Notes under the pieces: model-generated | What the model saw: the letters and a program-made list of their open reading frames with translations, nothing else | The model's database searches: none | What the model was told of the DNA's origin: nothing | Source: Companilactobacillus sp. | GTDB taxonomy: Bacteria > Bacillota > Bacilli > Lactobacillales > Lactobacillaceae | Assembly (NCBI RefSeq): GCF_022484265.1 | Contig: NZ_JAKVLR010000001.1 | Coordinates: 2,294,001 to 2,358,000 of the forward strand | Reading direction: 5' to 3' | Length of the DNA stretch: 64,000 bases | In this document: positions 9,264 through 17,521 of the stretch, piece after piece | How positions within the stretch are numbered: the first letter of the stretch is position 1 | Layout: each line of letters opens with the position of its first letter | Program-made: the position numbers and the translations under genes

Positions 9264-10205
9264 TCACATTAGAACTGCCATTTCTCGCATAATTTTATCA
9301 TTATCTCGTGTCTCCAATTCTTGTATGATATGCAGATATGTGTCCTGAGTTGTTGTCATGTTGGCATGTCCCAATCTTTTTGCAACGCTAGCTATTGAAA
9401 CTCCACCGAATAGCAACAACGAAGCATGGGTATGGCGTAGGCCATGAACAGTTATGACTGGAATATTGGCGGCATGGCAAACTGACTCCAGTCTCTTATT
9501 AACAGTAGAATTAAATATTCGTCCGTGAACAAATATTGGTTTGTCGTTAGGTAAATCCTTCATCATTTGAGAAAATTGCATGGCAAGTTGCCAATCAATT
9601 TGAATTTTTCTCACTGATGAAGGATTTTTTGTTGGTTGAAACCCTCCCGTAGTCAATCGATAGTTCCAAGTTTTATTTACAGAGATAAGTTGTTTGGAAA
9701 AATCGAAATCATCTGGAGTCAACGCTAAGGCTTCCGCAAAACGCATCCCAGTTTTCACGACCAGCAGAATATACCAGTCCCAATTGAGTTGATCAGATAA
9801 ATTGAGTTGTCTTATCAACTGTTGAACTTCATATTGGCTTAAAAATTTAGGTTTCTTCTTAGCAGGCTTTTTACCCTTAATAACAATTTTTCGAGTTGGA
9901 TTCTGCTTAATTAATCCTTCATCGACAGCATCCATAACCGCACTCTTGACTTGATGATGAAAATCTTGCGTCGTTTGTTTTTCATGACTGACTGCATAAT
10001 CATTCATCAATGTTTGGTACGCTCTTCTGTTTAGATCACATAGCTTCAACTCAGGTGCAAGCTTGGTTATCCATTTTAGAGTCATGTAATACTTTTCCAA
10101 TGTGACATTTCTAATGGCATTAACCTTATACAGCTCTATCCATTCCTCGTAATATTTGTAAAAAAGAATGTTGCTTTTACTTCTACGCATACAAAAAACC
10201 TCCAA
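9264..10205 (-). CDS. Tyrosine recombinase lying between two hsdS copies
   Basis: The 313-residue product has an N-terminal SAM-like core-binding region (about residues 15-110) and a C-terminal catalytic domain. The catalytic residues are visible: Arg in KTGMRFAEALAL, HGLRHTHASLL (HxxR), LGHANM, and the Tyr nucleophile in TQDTYLHI. It is the size of phage or Xer-like integrases but sits alone between an active hsdS and an inverted startless hsdS, the arrangement of recombinase-driven specificity switches. In the present orientation it reads against the hsd operon; after inversion of the segment it would read with it. No prophage genes are nearby. Confidence 0.93.
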   Translation of the reverse strand: MEVFCMRRSKSNILFYKYYEEWIELYKVNAIRNVTLEKYYMTLKWITKLAPELKLCDLNRRAYQTLMNDYAVSHEKQTTQDFHHQVKSAVMDAVDEGLIKQNPTRKIVIKGKKPAKKKPKFLSQYEVQQLIRQLNLSDQLNWDWYILLVVKTGMRFAEALALTPDDFDFSKQLISVNKTWNYRLTTGGFQPTKNPSSVRKIQIDWQLAMQFSQMMKDLPNDKPIFVHGRIFNSTVNKRLESVCHAANIPVITVHGLRHTHASLLLFGGVSIASVAKRLGHANMTTTQDTYLHIIQELETRDNDKIMREMAVLM

Positions 10206-10277
10206 ATAATTTTTGATATTGTGGTAAATACCAATTTTTATTATCTGGAAGTTTTCAATTTTTATTAAACGATACGC

Positions 10278-11415
10278 TTATATGAACATTTTTTGTAATA
10301 GAGTTGATTTCAAATTATTTAATTTTTTGATTTTATATACAAATTCATCAATTTCAGAATCCATTGACGATAATAAATCAATAGTTTTATTTTGAAATTT
10401 AAGCGATGGTATGGGTAATTTCAAATCCATCAGGACAGATCCGTTTAATTTTGAACGACTCCCCCCTACCAAAAAAGGTTCGATGTAAATAGATTTGATT
10501 GCATACATTAAAAATTTATTTTTAACCGTATTTTCATCAGCTTGAAGAACGTGAACATGATTATTTGCCCAAAAGCAGCCATCCACATACCTTACTGGAT
10601 AATCTTTCAAGTCATTGGCACCGTCCTCAGCAATTAATACAAATGGCCCCTTATGAGTATATCCATGTACGAAATCCTGAATTCCATTTGCGCCATAGTA
10701 AGGTGTTTTCCCTGGGATGCGTTTAGAGGTTGTGATTGGAACTCTTAAGTTGTCATAGTTAGTACATAAATCACCTAACCTAAACAAGTGCCAGTTACTC
10801 TCACAATTTTTAAATGAAAGATTAGTCTTTTCACGACGTTTATTCGGAAAAAGCTGATGGAAAATTGTATTTCGAAGTTTAACAGTTAAATTAAGTTTAT
10901 CTTGATAAAGCACTAAAATAGATTCTAATGTTGTCAATATTTTGCCAATTTCCCTTTGTTCATTATTTGATGGGAAGTAAATTGATATTTCCAGAGCTTT
11001 CTTCTTAGAAATATTGAATCGTGATATTCCTTGAGCGAGAAAAATAAACTGTTTCCGAACATGAGGCGTTCTGAGATTAAACCCCAAAAAAATTGGGTTA
11101 ATAGGATATTCAAGATGAACGCCAAAGCAAAAACTATTCAGATAAATATTACTATCATTGTGCAGCCAAACCGAAGACATTCCAACCTCATTAGGTGTTT
11201 CCGAGGATATTGTGAATAAAGCATCTCCATATTTGACTAAATTTTGTTTATGATCTATTTCAATTTTTTCAGTGCGTTCAATTTTTGAAAATGTATTTTG
11301 AAACACATCTAAATATGTGATAAATTTGGCATCTCCGTGATTAAAATCTTGTTTTGATTTTCCACTAAGTCCTGAGTACGCCGATCCTATGTCTCGAAGC
11401 TCATGCTGTTCCCAA
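10278..11415 (-). pseudogene. hsdS: Silent hsdS cassette without a proper start codon
   Basis: The minus frame is open from a stop just upstream (about 11466) to 10276-10280 and encodes two recognition domains of a type I specificity subunit. The reading frame continues upstream of the first GTG (11306) through a conserved segment including AYSGLSGKSK and AKFITYL, back to WEQ at 11407-11415. No ATG or GTG precedes this stretch, so the conserved N-terminal phrase before WEQ, present in the active copy, is missing. A GTG start at 11306 would lose about 35 conserved residues. Fusion at TTGGGAACA would restore a complete HsdS with the start of the active gene. Best read as a silent cassette rather than a dead gene. 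Confidence 0.85.
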
Positions 11416-11435
11416 GCGATTGCAGTTTGGGAACA
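11407..11435. other. Candidate recombination site, inverted repeat TGTTCCCAA-N11-TTGGGAACA
   Basis: Two perfect 9-base arms flank an 11-base spacer, 29 bases in all, the general layout of a tyrosine-recombinase core site. The left arm overlaps the WEQ codons of the silent hsdS. The same 9-mer lies at the matching place of the active hsdS (8117-8125) and at its second domain (8696-8704). Proposed as the crossover region for inversion of about 3.3 kb; the role is inferred from position and sequence only. Confidence 0.5.
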
Positions 11436-11552
11436 ACTAAAGTTATATTCATAATAATTAATTATTCAATAATACTAAATATTAATATCATTCCAATCCC
11501 ATCAAACGGATTGGAATTTTGTATTTATAATATTATGTCTATTCAAAGTTTA

Positions 11553-11581
11553 TTAGAAAAATATTAAAAAATTGGTATACA
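11553..11581 (+). promoter_or_regulatory. Putative promoter of the ammonium transporter gene
   Basis: TTAGAA (11553-11558) and TATACA (11576-11581) are separated by 17 bases. Transcription would begin near 11588, only a few bases before the ATG at 11592, which favours translation from a later start (11646 or 11652). Confidence 0.4.
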
Positions 11582-11591
11582 AATCAAATAA

Positions 11592-12830
11592 ATGGGTATA
11601 AAATATTCAACTAATAATTTAAAAATTCCAAACGAAAAGAATGTGATGATTATGAACGTTGTGTTTATGCTCTTATCAACTATGTTGGTCTGGATCATGG
11701 TACCTGGGATCGCTATTTTTTACAGTGGTTTCGTACCAAAAAGGGATGTTACTCGGATTATCTTTAATTCATTCTTAATGTTTGGTATAGCCGGATTGAT
11801 GTGGATTATTATCGGTTTTCCAGTCACATTTGAGAACAGTAATATTGGGTTGGGTGTTGATCTCCACCATCTGTTTTTAGAAGGAATCAACTTACATGCT
11901 GAGTATCAACAGACTGGTCTTCCAACTGCGGTCTATTTATTGTTCCAAATGATGTTTGCAATTCTAACACCGGCACTGTTTTTAGGGGCAGTTGCTAGTC
12001 GTGCTCGAATTAAATTTATCGCGCTATTTGTAATTTTCTGGTCGTTATTAGTTTATTATCCGATGGCTCACATGGTCTGGGCGGGCAACGGATTTTTAGC
12101 TAGATTAGGTGTCCTCGACTTTGCTGGTGGGACGGTTATTCATATCAATGCTGGTATTACGGCAATGATCTTAGCAATTACTTTGCGAAAACCGTATCAG
12201 TACAATAACGAAAATGAAAAGGGCAATCCCATGTGGATCTTAATGGGAACAATGCTCTTGTGGATCGGCTGGTATGGATTCAACGCCGGTTCCGCTTTAC
12301 ACGTTGGGACGCAAGCTATCGATGCGTTCTTTACGACGACGGTCGCTGCCTGTGCAGCCTTGATTGCCTGGGTGATTATGGAAAAAATGTTCAAAACTCG
12401 TGTCAGCGTAAATGGTGCTTGTACTGGTAGTATCGTTGGGTTGGTCGGGATAACTCCCGGTGCTGGCTATGTTTCGATGATCGGTGCGTTGTTTATTGGC
12501 GTCATCTCGGCTATGTGCAGTTTTTATTTCATGAACGTGATCAAGTATAAGCTTCATCTCAATGATTACTTAGATATTTTTGGCAGTCATGGAGTAGGTG
12601 GTATCGTTGGTTCGCTTTGCGTTGGTCTCTTTGCTAACAACACAGTCGACAACCAAGTACCAATGAATGGCTTGTTTTACGGCGGTGGCTTTAAGCTACT
12701 TGGCATCCAATTTGTCGGCGTAATATTTACGGTCGTCTTCGTTTCCGTGATCTCGGGACTATTAGTCTATTTAATTAGAAAATGTTTCAAGAATGATGTT
12801 GGTATCGATGCTCCATTAGACCTTACTTAA
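11592..12830 (+). CDS. amt: Ammonium transporter (Amt family)
   Basis: The product is an 11-helix-type Amt/Mep/Rh channel. Family features are GIAIFYSGFV in the first helix, DFAGGTVIHINAG after the fifth, and FGSHGVGGIVGSL containing the second conserved pore histidine. It carries ammonium or ammonia across the membrane. The longest frame starts at 11592 (412 residues), but it has no ribosome binding site and adds about 20 residues absent from usual Amt N-termini; ATG 11646 or 11652 behind a purine-rich stretch is a credible alternative. No glnK/PII gene is adjacent, unlike the common amt-glnK pair. Confidence 0.93.
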   Translation: MGIKYSTNNLKIPNEKNVMIMNVVFMLLSTMLVWIMVPGIAIFYSGFVPKRDVTRIIFNSFLMFGIAGLMWIIIGFPVTFENSNIGLGVDLHHLFLEGINLHAEYQQTGLPTAVYLLFQMMFAILTPALFLGAVASRARIKFIALFVIFWSLLVYYPMAHMVWAGNGFLARLGVLDFAGGTVIHINAGITAMILAITLRKPYQYNNENEKGNPMWILMGTMLLWIGWYGFNAGSALHVGTQAIDAFFTTTVAACAALIAWVIMEKMFKTRVSVNGACTGSIVGLVGITPGAGYVSMIGALFIGVISAMCSFYFMNVIKYKLHLNDYLDIFGSHGVGGIVGSLCVGLFANNTVDNQVPMNGLFYGGGFKLLGIQFVGVIFTVVFVSVISGLLVYLIRKCFKNDVGIDAPLDLT

Positions 12831-12883
12831 ATATCACACTTAAAATTCTAATTTAAATTAAAAATATTAATTTTTTGAAAAAA

Positions 12884-12921
12884 GCTTACAGCGTTGCTAT
12901 AACGGTAACTGTGAGTTTTTT
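12884..12921 (+). terminator. Terminator after amt
   Basis: The stem CTTACAG / CTGTGAG, with an inner GTT/AAC pairing, is followed directly by a run of T. Confidence 0.75.
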
Positions 12922-12958
12922 GCTATATATCATTAATTATATAAATTAAAATTAATGG

Positions 12959-12990
12959 TTGAATATTAAAAAGTGTGGTGCTAGTATAAA
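12959..12990 (+). promoter_or_regulatory. Promoter of the leucine operon
   Basis: TTGAAT (12959-12964) and TAGTAT (12982-12987) are 17 bases apart; the overlapping TATAAA may also serve. It lies just upstream of the leader peptide. Confidence 0.55.
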
Positions 12991-13019
12991 TGACATCAAA
13001 GATAAGGAGGTTACATCGT

Positions 13020-13100
13020 ATGTTTAATAAAGCACAAGTAAATGCCAAACAAAATAAATCTAACAACTCTGTAACCTTCTTTCTAGCCTTGTTGCTCTAG
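13020..13100 (+). CDS. leuL: Leucine-operon leader peptide (26 residues)
   Basis: A 26-codon reading frame starts at ATG 13020 behind AAGGAGG and ends with the codons TTC TTT CTA GCC TTG TTG CTC TAG, so four of the last five residues are leucine, encoded by CTA, TTG, TTG and CTC. It is followed by alternative RNA stems and a terminator ahead of leuA. This is the classical layout of ribosome-mediated attenuation: leucine shortage stalls the ribosome on the Leu codons and favours read-through. Comparable leaders are known in Lactococcus leu/ilv operons, whereas T-boxes are the commoner solution in Firmicutes. Confidence 0.85.
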   Translation: MFNKAQVNAKQNKSNNSVTFFLALLL

Positions 13101-13210
13101 CCAGGACTCTGACAATTTTATGTCGAGTCCTATTTTGCGTTAGACAATGGGGCTCGACGAAGAATGGATTTTTCGACACCTCATTGTAATCAACAATGAG
13201 GTGTTTTTTT
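13101..13210 (+). promoter_or_regulatory. Leucine attenuator with competing hairpins
   Basis: Just past the leader stop, AGGACTC / GAGTCCT forms a stem with inner GACA/TGTC. Further on, ACAATGGGG (13144-13152) can pair with CCTCATTGT (13179-13187), which is also the left arm of the terminator ACCTCATTG / CAATGAGGT plus T-run at 13178-13210. GGCTCG can likewise pair with CGAGTCC of the first stem. These exclusive pairings define pause, antiterminator and terminator structures that would respond to translation of the leader. Confidence 0.75.
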
Positions 13211-13211
13211 A

Positions 13212-13272
13212 TTGCCCTATCATTTGCGAAGCAAATAGTAGGGCAACATATTAAATCGGCCACGGCCGATTT
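13212..13272 (+). repeat. Two strong hairpins between attenuator and leuA
   Basis: TTGCCCTA-tc-ATTTGC-gaa-GCAAAT-ag-TAGGGCAA (13212-13246) is a nearly perfect hairpin, followed by AAATCGGCC-ac-GGCCGATTT (13253-13272). Neither is followed by a T-run, so they are not simple terminators. They would lie in the 5' leader of the leu mRNA and might act as stabilisers or processing sites. Confidence 0.65.
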
Positions 13273-13320
13273 AGTAACTGCTTTAAAAAAATAGAAAGAA
13301 GACAAATGGAGGATCCAATC

Positions 13321-14484
13321 ATGAGTAAAAAAATTCAATTTTTCGACACAACCTTAAGAGATGGAGAACAAACAATTGGCGTTAACTTCAGCATTGAAGA
13401 AAAAGTTGCCATTGCTAAACAATTAGAGAATTGGGGCGTGGATGTAATCGAAGCCGGTTTCCCAGTCGCATCAAAAGGAGATTTCGAAGCAGTTTCAGCC
13501 GTCGCCAAAGCAGTTAAGAAAGCTCAAGTAACTGGTTTAGCTAGAGCCCGAAAAGGTGACATCGATGCCTGTGTTGAAGCCACTAAAGATGCAGCTAATA
13601 AACAAATTCATGTGTTTATCGCAACTAGTCCGATTCATCGTCACGACAAACTCAACATGAATAAAGAACAAGTGATCGACGCCATCACCGACAGCGTTAG
13701 CTACGCACATCAATTTTTTGACATCGTGGAATTTTCACCTGAGGATGCTACCAGAACTGAACCGGATTTCTTAGTTGAATCGATTCAAGCAGCTATTGAC
13801 GCTGGTGCCACGGTCATCAACATTCCTGATACGGTCGGCTATACCAACCCTGAAGAATTTGCCAAATTATTCGATAACTTACGTGAAAATATTCCAATGT
13901 TTGATGAGATCACATTTTCCGTTCACTGCCACGACGACTTAGGTATGGCAGTTGCCAACAGCCTTCAGTCGATAAAGAGTGGTGCTACCAGAATCGAAGG
14001 TACCATCAACGGAATCGGAGAACGTGCTGGTAATGCAGCTCTTGAAGAAGTTGCAGCCGCAATGTACGTCAGAAAAGATTACTACGATGCTACTAACGAT
14101 ATCGACATGTCAGAAACTAAGAAAACTAGCGACATGATCAGCCACTTTTCAGAAATGCCGGTTCCTCATAACAAGGCAGTCGTTGGTGCGAACGCTTTTG
14201 CTCATGAATCAGGCATCCATCAAGACGGTATGTTAAAGAATCCCCAAACTTACGAAATTTTAACTCCAGAAGTAGTCGGTGCCAACAAGACGACCTTACC
14301 TCTAGGCAAGCTTTCAGGTTCACACGCCGTGATGCAAAAACTTAATCAGATGGGATACAAAGTTGATCGTGAAGATATGAAGAGAATCTTCCCAAGATTC
14401 AAGAATGTCGCTGACAACACGGCGATCGTATCCGAAGCTCAACTTAGAGAAATTATGAAAAAAGTTAACGAGGTGATTGCCTAA
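13321..14484 (+). CDS. leuA: 2-isopropylmalate synthase, short form lacking the C-terminal regulatory domain
   Basis: The 387-residue enzyme condenses acetyl-CoA with 2-oxoisovalerate, the first committed step to leucine. The N-terminal TIM-barrel has the family signatures FFDTTLRDGEQ, the metal-binding HCHDDLG and INGIGERAGNA. The protein ends soon after the linker segment LGKLSGSHA, whereas common LeuA proteins continue to about 510 residues with a leucine-binding LeuA_dimer domain. leuB starts on the last base of leuA, so the short form is not a truncation by frameshift. ATG 13321 is chosen because GGAGG lies 8 bases upstream; the in-frame ATG at 13306 sits inside that ribosome binding site. 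Confidence 0.93.
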   Translation: MSKKIQFFDTTLRDGEQTIGVNFSIEEKVAIAKQLENWGVDVIEAGFPVASKGDFEAVSAVAKAVKKAQVTGLARARKGDIDACVEATKDAANKQIHVFIATSPIHRHDKLNMNKEQVIDAITDSVSYAHQFFDIVEFSPEDATRTEPDFLVESIQAAIDAGATVINIPDTVGYTNPEEFAKLFDNLRENIPMFDEITFSVHCHDDLGMAVANSLQSIKSGATRIEGTINGIGERAGNAALEEVAAAMYVRKDYYDATNDIDMSETKKTSDMISHFSEMPVPHNKAVVGANAFAHESGIHQDGMLKNPQTYEILTPEVVGANKTTLPLGKLSGSHAVMQKLNQMGYKVDREDMKRIFPRFKNVADNTAIVSEAQLREIMKKVNEVIA

Positions 14485-15566
14485 TGAGTAGTCAAACTAA
14501 GAAAATTGCTGTTTTACAAGGCGATTATATCGGACCAGAAATTATGCATGCCGGACTAAAAGTTTTAGAAGCTGTTAGTCAAAAAAATGATTTTGAATAC
14601 GAGATTGAATCTGTTCCATTTGGAGGCGAAGCGATCGACAAAACCGGCGATCCATTGCCAGCTGAGACGTTAAAAACTTGCCAACAAAGCGATGCGGTTT
14701 TGCTATCTGCTATCGGCGGACCAAAGTGGGACAACGCTAAGAAAAGGCCAGAGGCAGGGTTGCTCGAGATCCGCAAGGAATTGAATCTGTTCAGCAACAT
14801 TCGCCCGACTGTGATCACAAAAGCAATGAAGCCTTATTCACCAATCAAAGTTAAAGATGACGTCGACTTCGTGATCGTTCGCGAATTGACTAGTGGAATC
14901 TATTTTGGAACGCCACGTAATAAGACAGCTGACGAAGCTTATGACACGATGCGTTACACAGCTGATGAAATAAGAAGAGTTGCTAAGGTTGCCTTCGATA
15001 TGGCAATGAGACGTAAAAAGCACGTCACCATGGTCGACAAGGCCAACGTGTTAGCTACTAGCAAGTTTTGGCGAGAGATCGTGTCTGACGTTGCCAAGGA
15101 TTATCCAGAGGTCACTTACGACAACAGTTACGTTGATGCCATGGCGATGAAGATCGTCTCCGAACCTGAAAAATTCGACGTCATCTTAACTGAAAATCTT
15201 TTTGGCGATATCTTAAGCGACGAATCAGCCGAGATTACTGGTTCATTGGGAACGATTCCTTCAATGAGCATGGGAAATTCTGGTCCAGCCTTATACGAAC
15301 CGATCCATGGTTCAGCTCCTGACATTGCAGGACTCGGAATCGCAGATCCAATCTCCATGATCAAATCAGTCGCAATGATGCTGGAAAATTCCTTTGATCG
15401 TCCTGATATGGCTAAACAGATCAACGATGCAATCGACCAAACGATTGCTGACAAGGTCATGACTCCTGACTTGGGTGGTCACAACTCAACCGATGTCGTG
15501 ACGGACGAAATTATTAAAACAATTACAGAAAGTAGTGAGACATATGTCACAAACAATGTTCGATAA
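14484..15566 (+). CDS. leuB: 3-isopropylmalate dehydrogenase
   Basis: The 360-residue NAD-dependent enzyme oxidises and decarboxylates 3-isopropylmalate to 2-oxoisocaproate. Family motifs are visible: LLSAIGGPKWD, RELTSGIYFG, the metal-binding ENLFGDILSDE, and EPIHGSAPDIAG near the C-terminus. The N-terminal nucleotide loop reads LQGDYIGPEI rather than the usual GDGIGPE form, a mild oddity. The start overlaps the leuA stop by one base (TAATG), and its own 3' end overlaps leuC by 23 bases, consistent with coupled translation. Confidence 0.96.
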   Translation: MSSQTKKIAVLQGDYIGPEIMHAGLKVLEAVSQKNDFEYEIESVPFGGEAIDKTGDPLPAETLKTCQQSDAVLLSAIGGPKWDNAKKRPEAGLLEIRKELNLFSNIRPTVITKAMKPYSPIKVKDDVDFVIVRELTSGIYFGTPRNKTADEAYDTMRYTADEIRRVAKVAFDMAMRRKKHVTMVDKANVLATSKFWREIVSDVAKDYPEVTYDNSYVDAMAMKIVSEPEKFDVILTENLFGDILSDESAEITGSLGTIPSMSMGNSGPALYEPIHGSAPDIAGLGIADPISMIKSVAMMLENSFDRPDMAKQINDAIDQTIADKVMTPDLGGHNSTDVVTDEIIKTITESSETYVTNNVR

Positions 15567-16917
15567 AATTTGGAACCAACATGTTATTGCCGGAGAACCT
15601 GGCGAACCTCAACTAATGTACGTAGATCTACAGCTATTGCACGAAGTTACTTCACCACAGGCGTTTGAAGGCCTCAGAGAAAATAATCGTAAAGTTAGAC
15701 GTCCTGACCGCAATTTTGCCACGATGGATCACAATGTACCGACAGTTGATATTTTTAACATCAAGGATGCAATTTCCAGAAAACAGATCGAGACATTGCA
15801 AGAAAACGCTGATGAATTTGGCGTTCGACTAGCTGGCATGGGTTCAGAAGACCAAGGTATTGTCCACGTTATCGGACCACAACTTGGATTGACTCAACCA
15901 GGGATGATCATCGTCTGTGGCGATTCGCACACTGCCACTCACGGAGCCTTTGGTTCGATTGCCTTTGGTATCGGTACTAGTGAAGTTGAACACGTTTTAG
16001 CCACTCAAACGATTTGGCAAACCAAACCTAAGACAATGGGAATTCATGTTCACGGAAAACTTCCTAAAGGAGTTTACGCAAAAGACATCATCATGGGTAT
16101 TATCGCTCGCGAAGGCGTGGCCTTTGGAACAGGTTATTCAGTTGAGTTTTATGGCGACACGATCCGCAATATGAGCATGGAAGAACGGATGACTCTTTGC
16201 AACATGGCCATTGAAGGTGGTGCGAAGATGGGTAACGTCCAACCTGATCAGACTACTTTTGATTATGTACAGGGTCGCAAGTACGCTCCGAAAAAATTTG
16301 ACGAAGCGGTTGAATATTGGAAACAATTTTACACTGACGACGAGTCTGCCTTTGATAAGGTAATTGAATTCGACGCTGCCGAGATGGCTCCATTCGTTTC
16401 TTGGGGGACTAATCCCGGAATGGCTGTACCAGTCGACAAGCCATTTCCAGAAATCAAAAATGATGATGATAAAAAAGCTTACGAGTACGTTGGGCTTGAA
16501 CCTGGTGAAACTGCTCCAGAAATTCCAATCAGATTTGCCTTCTTTGGGTCTTGTACCAACGGCCGTCTATCCGACTTGAAGATTGCCGCAAATGCGATGA
16601 AGGGTCACCACATCGCTGATGGCGTCACCGCATTAGTTGTTCCTGGATCTCGACAGATCAAGGAAGCAGCTGAAAAGCTTGGGATAGATAAAATTTTTAA
16701 AGATGCGGGTTGTGAATGGCGTGAACCTGGATGCTCAGCTTGTTTGGGTATGAACCCTGATCGAGTTCCTGCTGGCGTTCACTGCGCATCGACTTCTAAC
16801 CGTAATTTTGAAGGTCGCCAAGGCGCTGGTTCCAGAACTCATTTAGCAAGTCCAGCCATGGTGGCAGCCGCAGCAATCCACGGCCACTTTATCGATATTA
16901 GAAAGGAAGCAATTTAA
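15544..16917 (+). CDS. leuC: 3-isopropylmalate dehydratase, large subunit
   Basis: The 457-residue aconitase-family subunit isomerises 2- to 3-isopropylmalate together with LeuD. The three [4Fe-4S] cysteines are seen in GSCTNGR and in GCSACLG, and GDSHTATHGAFG is the usual active-site segment. ATG 15544 is chosen; a GTG three codons earlier (15535) is also in frame. The gene overlaps the end of leuB and is separated from leuD by a single base. Confidence 0.96.
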   Translation: MSQTMFDKIWNQHVIAGEPGEPQLMYVDLQLLHEVTSPQAFEGLRENNRKVRRPDRNFATMDHNVPTVDIFNIKDAISRKQIETLQENADEFGVRLAGMGSEDQGIVHVIGPQLGLTQPGMIIVCGDSHTATHGAFGSIAFGIGTSEVEHVLATQTIWQTKPKTMGIHVHGKLPKGVYAKDIIMGIIAREGVAFGTGYSVEFYGDTIRNMSMEERMTLCNMAIEGGAKMGNVQPDQTTFDYVQGRKYAPKKFDEAVEYWKQFYTDDESAFDKVIEFDAAEMAPFVSWGTNPGMAVPVDKPFPEIKNDDDKKAYEYVGLEPGETAPEIPIRFAFFGSCTNGRLSDLKIAANAMKGHHIADGVTALVVPGSRQIKEAAEKLGIDKIFKDAGCEWREPGCSACLGMNPDRVPAGVHCASTSNRNFEGRQGAGSRTHLASPAMVAAAAIHGHFIDIRKEAI

Positions 16918-16918
16918 G

Positions 16919-17503
16919 ATGAAAGCAATCACAACGATCACGGACACGACTGTTCCAATTATGAAAGAAAACATTGATACCGACCAACTGATCCCAAAAC
17001 AATTTTTGAAAAATATTTTAAAAACTGGTTACGGTCGCGACCTCTTTTTCGATTGGCGCTATTTACCAGGTGGCAAGCCCAATCCCGATTTTATTTTGAA
17101 TGATGCCGATCGAAAGGGTGCCAGCATTTTGATCACTGGCGACAACTTTGGTTGTGGTTCATCTCGTGAACATGCTGTTTGGGCATTGAAAGATTATGGA
17201 TTCAAGGTCGTCATTGCCGGTGGCTACAGCGATATTTTTTACATGAACAGTACTAAAAATGGCTTGCTCGCCATTATCTTGCCCGAAGATGAACGCAAGA
17301 TTTTAGCCAACATTCCAGCTGACGAAAAGATCACTGTCGACCTGCCTAATCAACAAGTTAGATACAAAGATTACAGTTTTGACTTTGACATTGATCCACT
17401 TTGGAAACACAAATTTATCAACGGTTTGGATGACATTGCCATCACGATGGGATATGAAGACCAGATCAAAGCATTTGAAGAGAAGATGCCTAATTTTAAT
17501 TAG
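16919..17503 (+). CDS. leuD: 3-isopropylmalate dehydratase, small subunit
   Basis: The 194-residue swivel-domain partner of LeuC. It has the typical start DTDQLIPKQFLK, the substrate-binding GCGSSREHAVWAL and the SDIFYMNSTKNGLL segment. It completes a full leuABCD set directly downstream of the leucine attenuator. Confidence 0.96.
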   Translation: MKAITTITDTTVPIMKENIDTDQLIPKQFLKNILKTGYGRDLFFDWRYLPGGKPNPDFILNDADRKGASILITGDNFGCGSSREHAVWALKDYGFKVVIAGGYSDIFYMNSTKNGLLAIILPEDERKILANIPADEKITVDLPNQQVRYKDYSFDFDIDPLWKHKFINGLDDIAITMGYEDQIKAFEEKMPNFN

Positions 17504-17521
17504 GCTTTGGGGGTAGTAATC

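Noticed and set aside
9264..10205. Prophage integrase marking an attachment site
   Set aside because: No phage genes lie beside it and it is embedded between two specificity genes; a specificity recombinase explains it better.
8070..11306. Long inverted homologous repeats between the two hsdS copies
   Set aside because: Spacer and terminal regions of the copies are only loosely alike at DNA level; I could find only the 9-base TTGGGAACA in common at the key place.
12197..12557. Minus-strand frames inside the ammonium transporter gene
   Set aside because: They are antisense shadows of a conserved membrane protein gene.
14484..14500. Frameshift truncating leuA
   Set aside because: leuB begins on the leuA stop codon with normal coupling, and no regulatory-domain coding sequence is left over in another frame.
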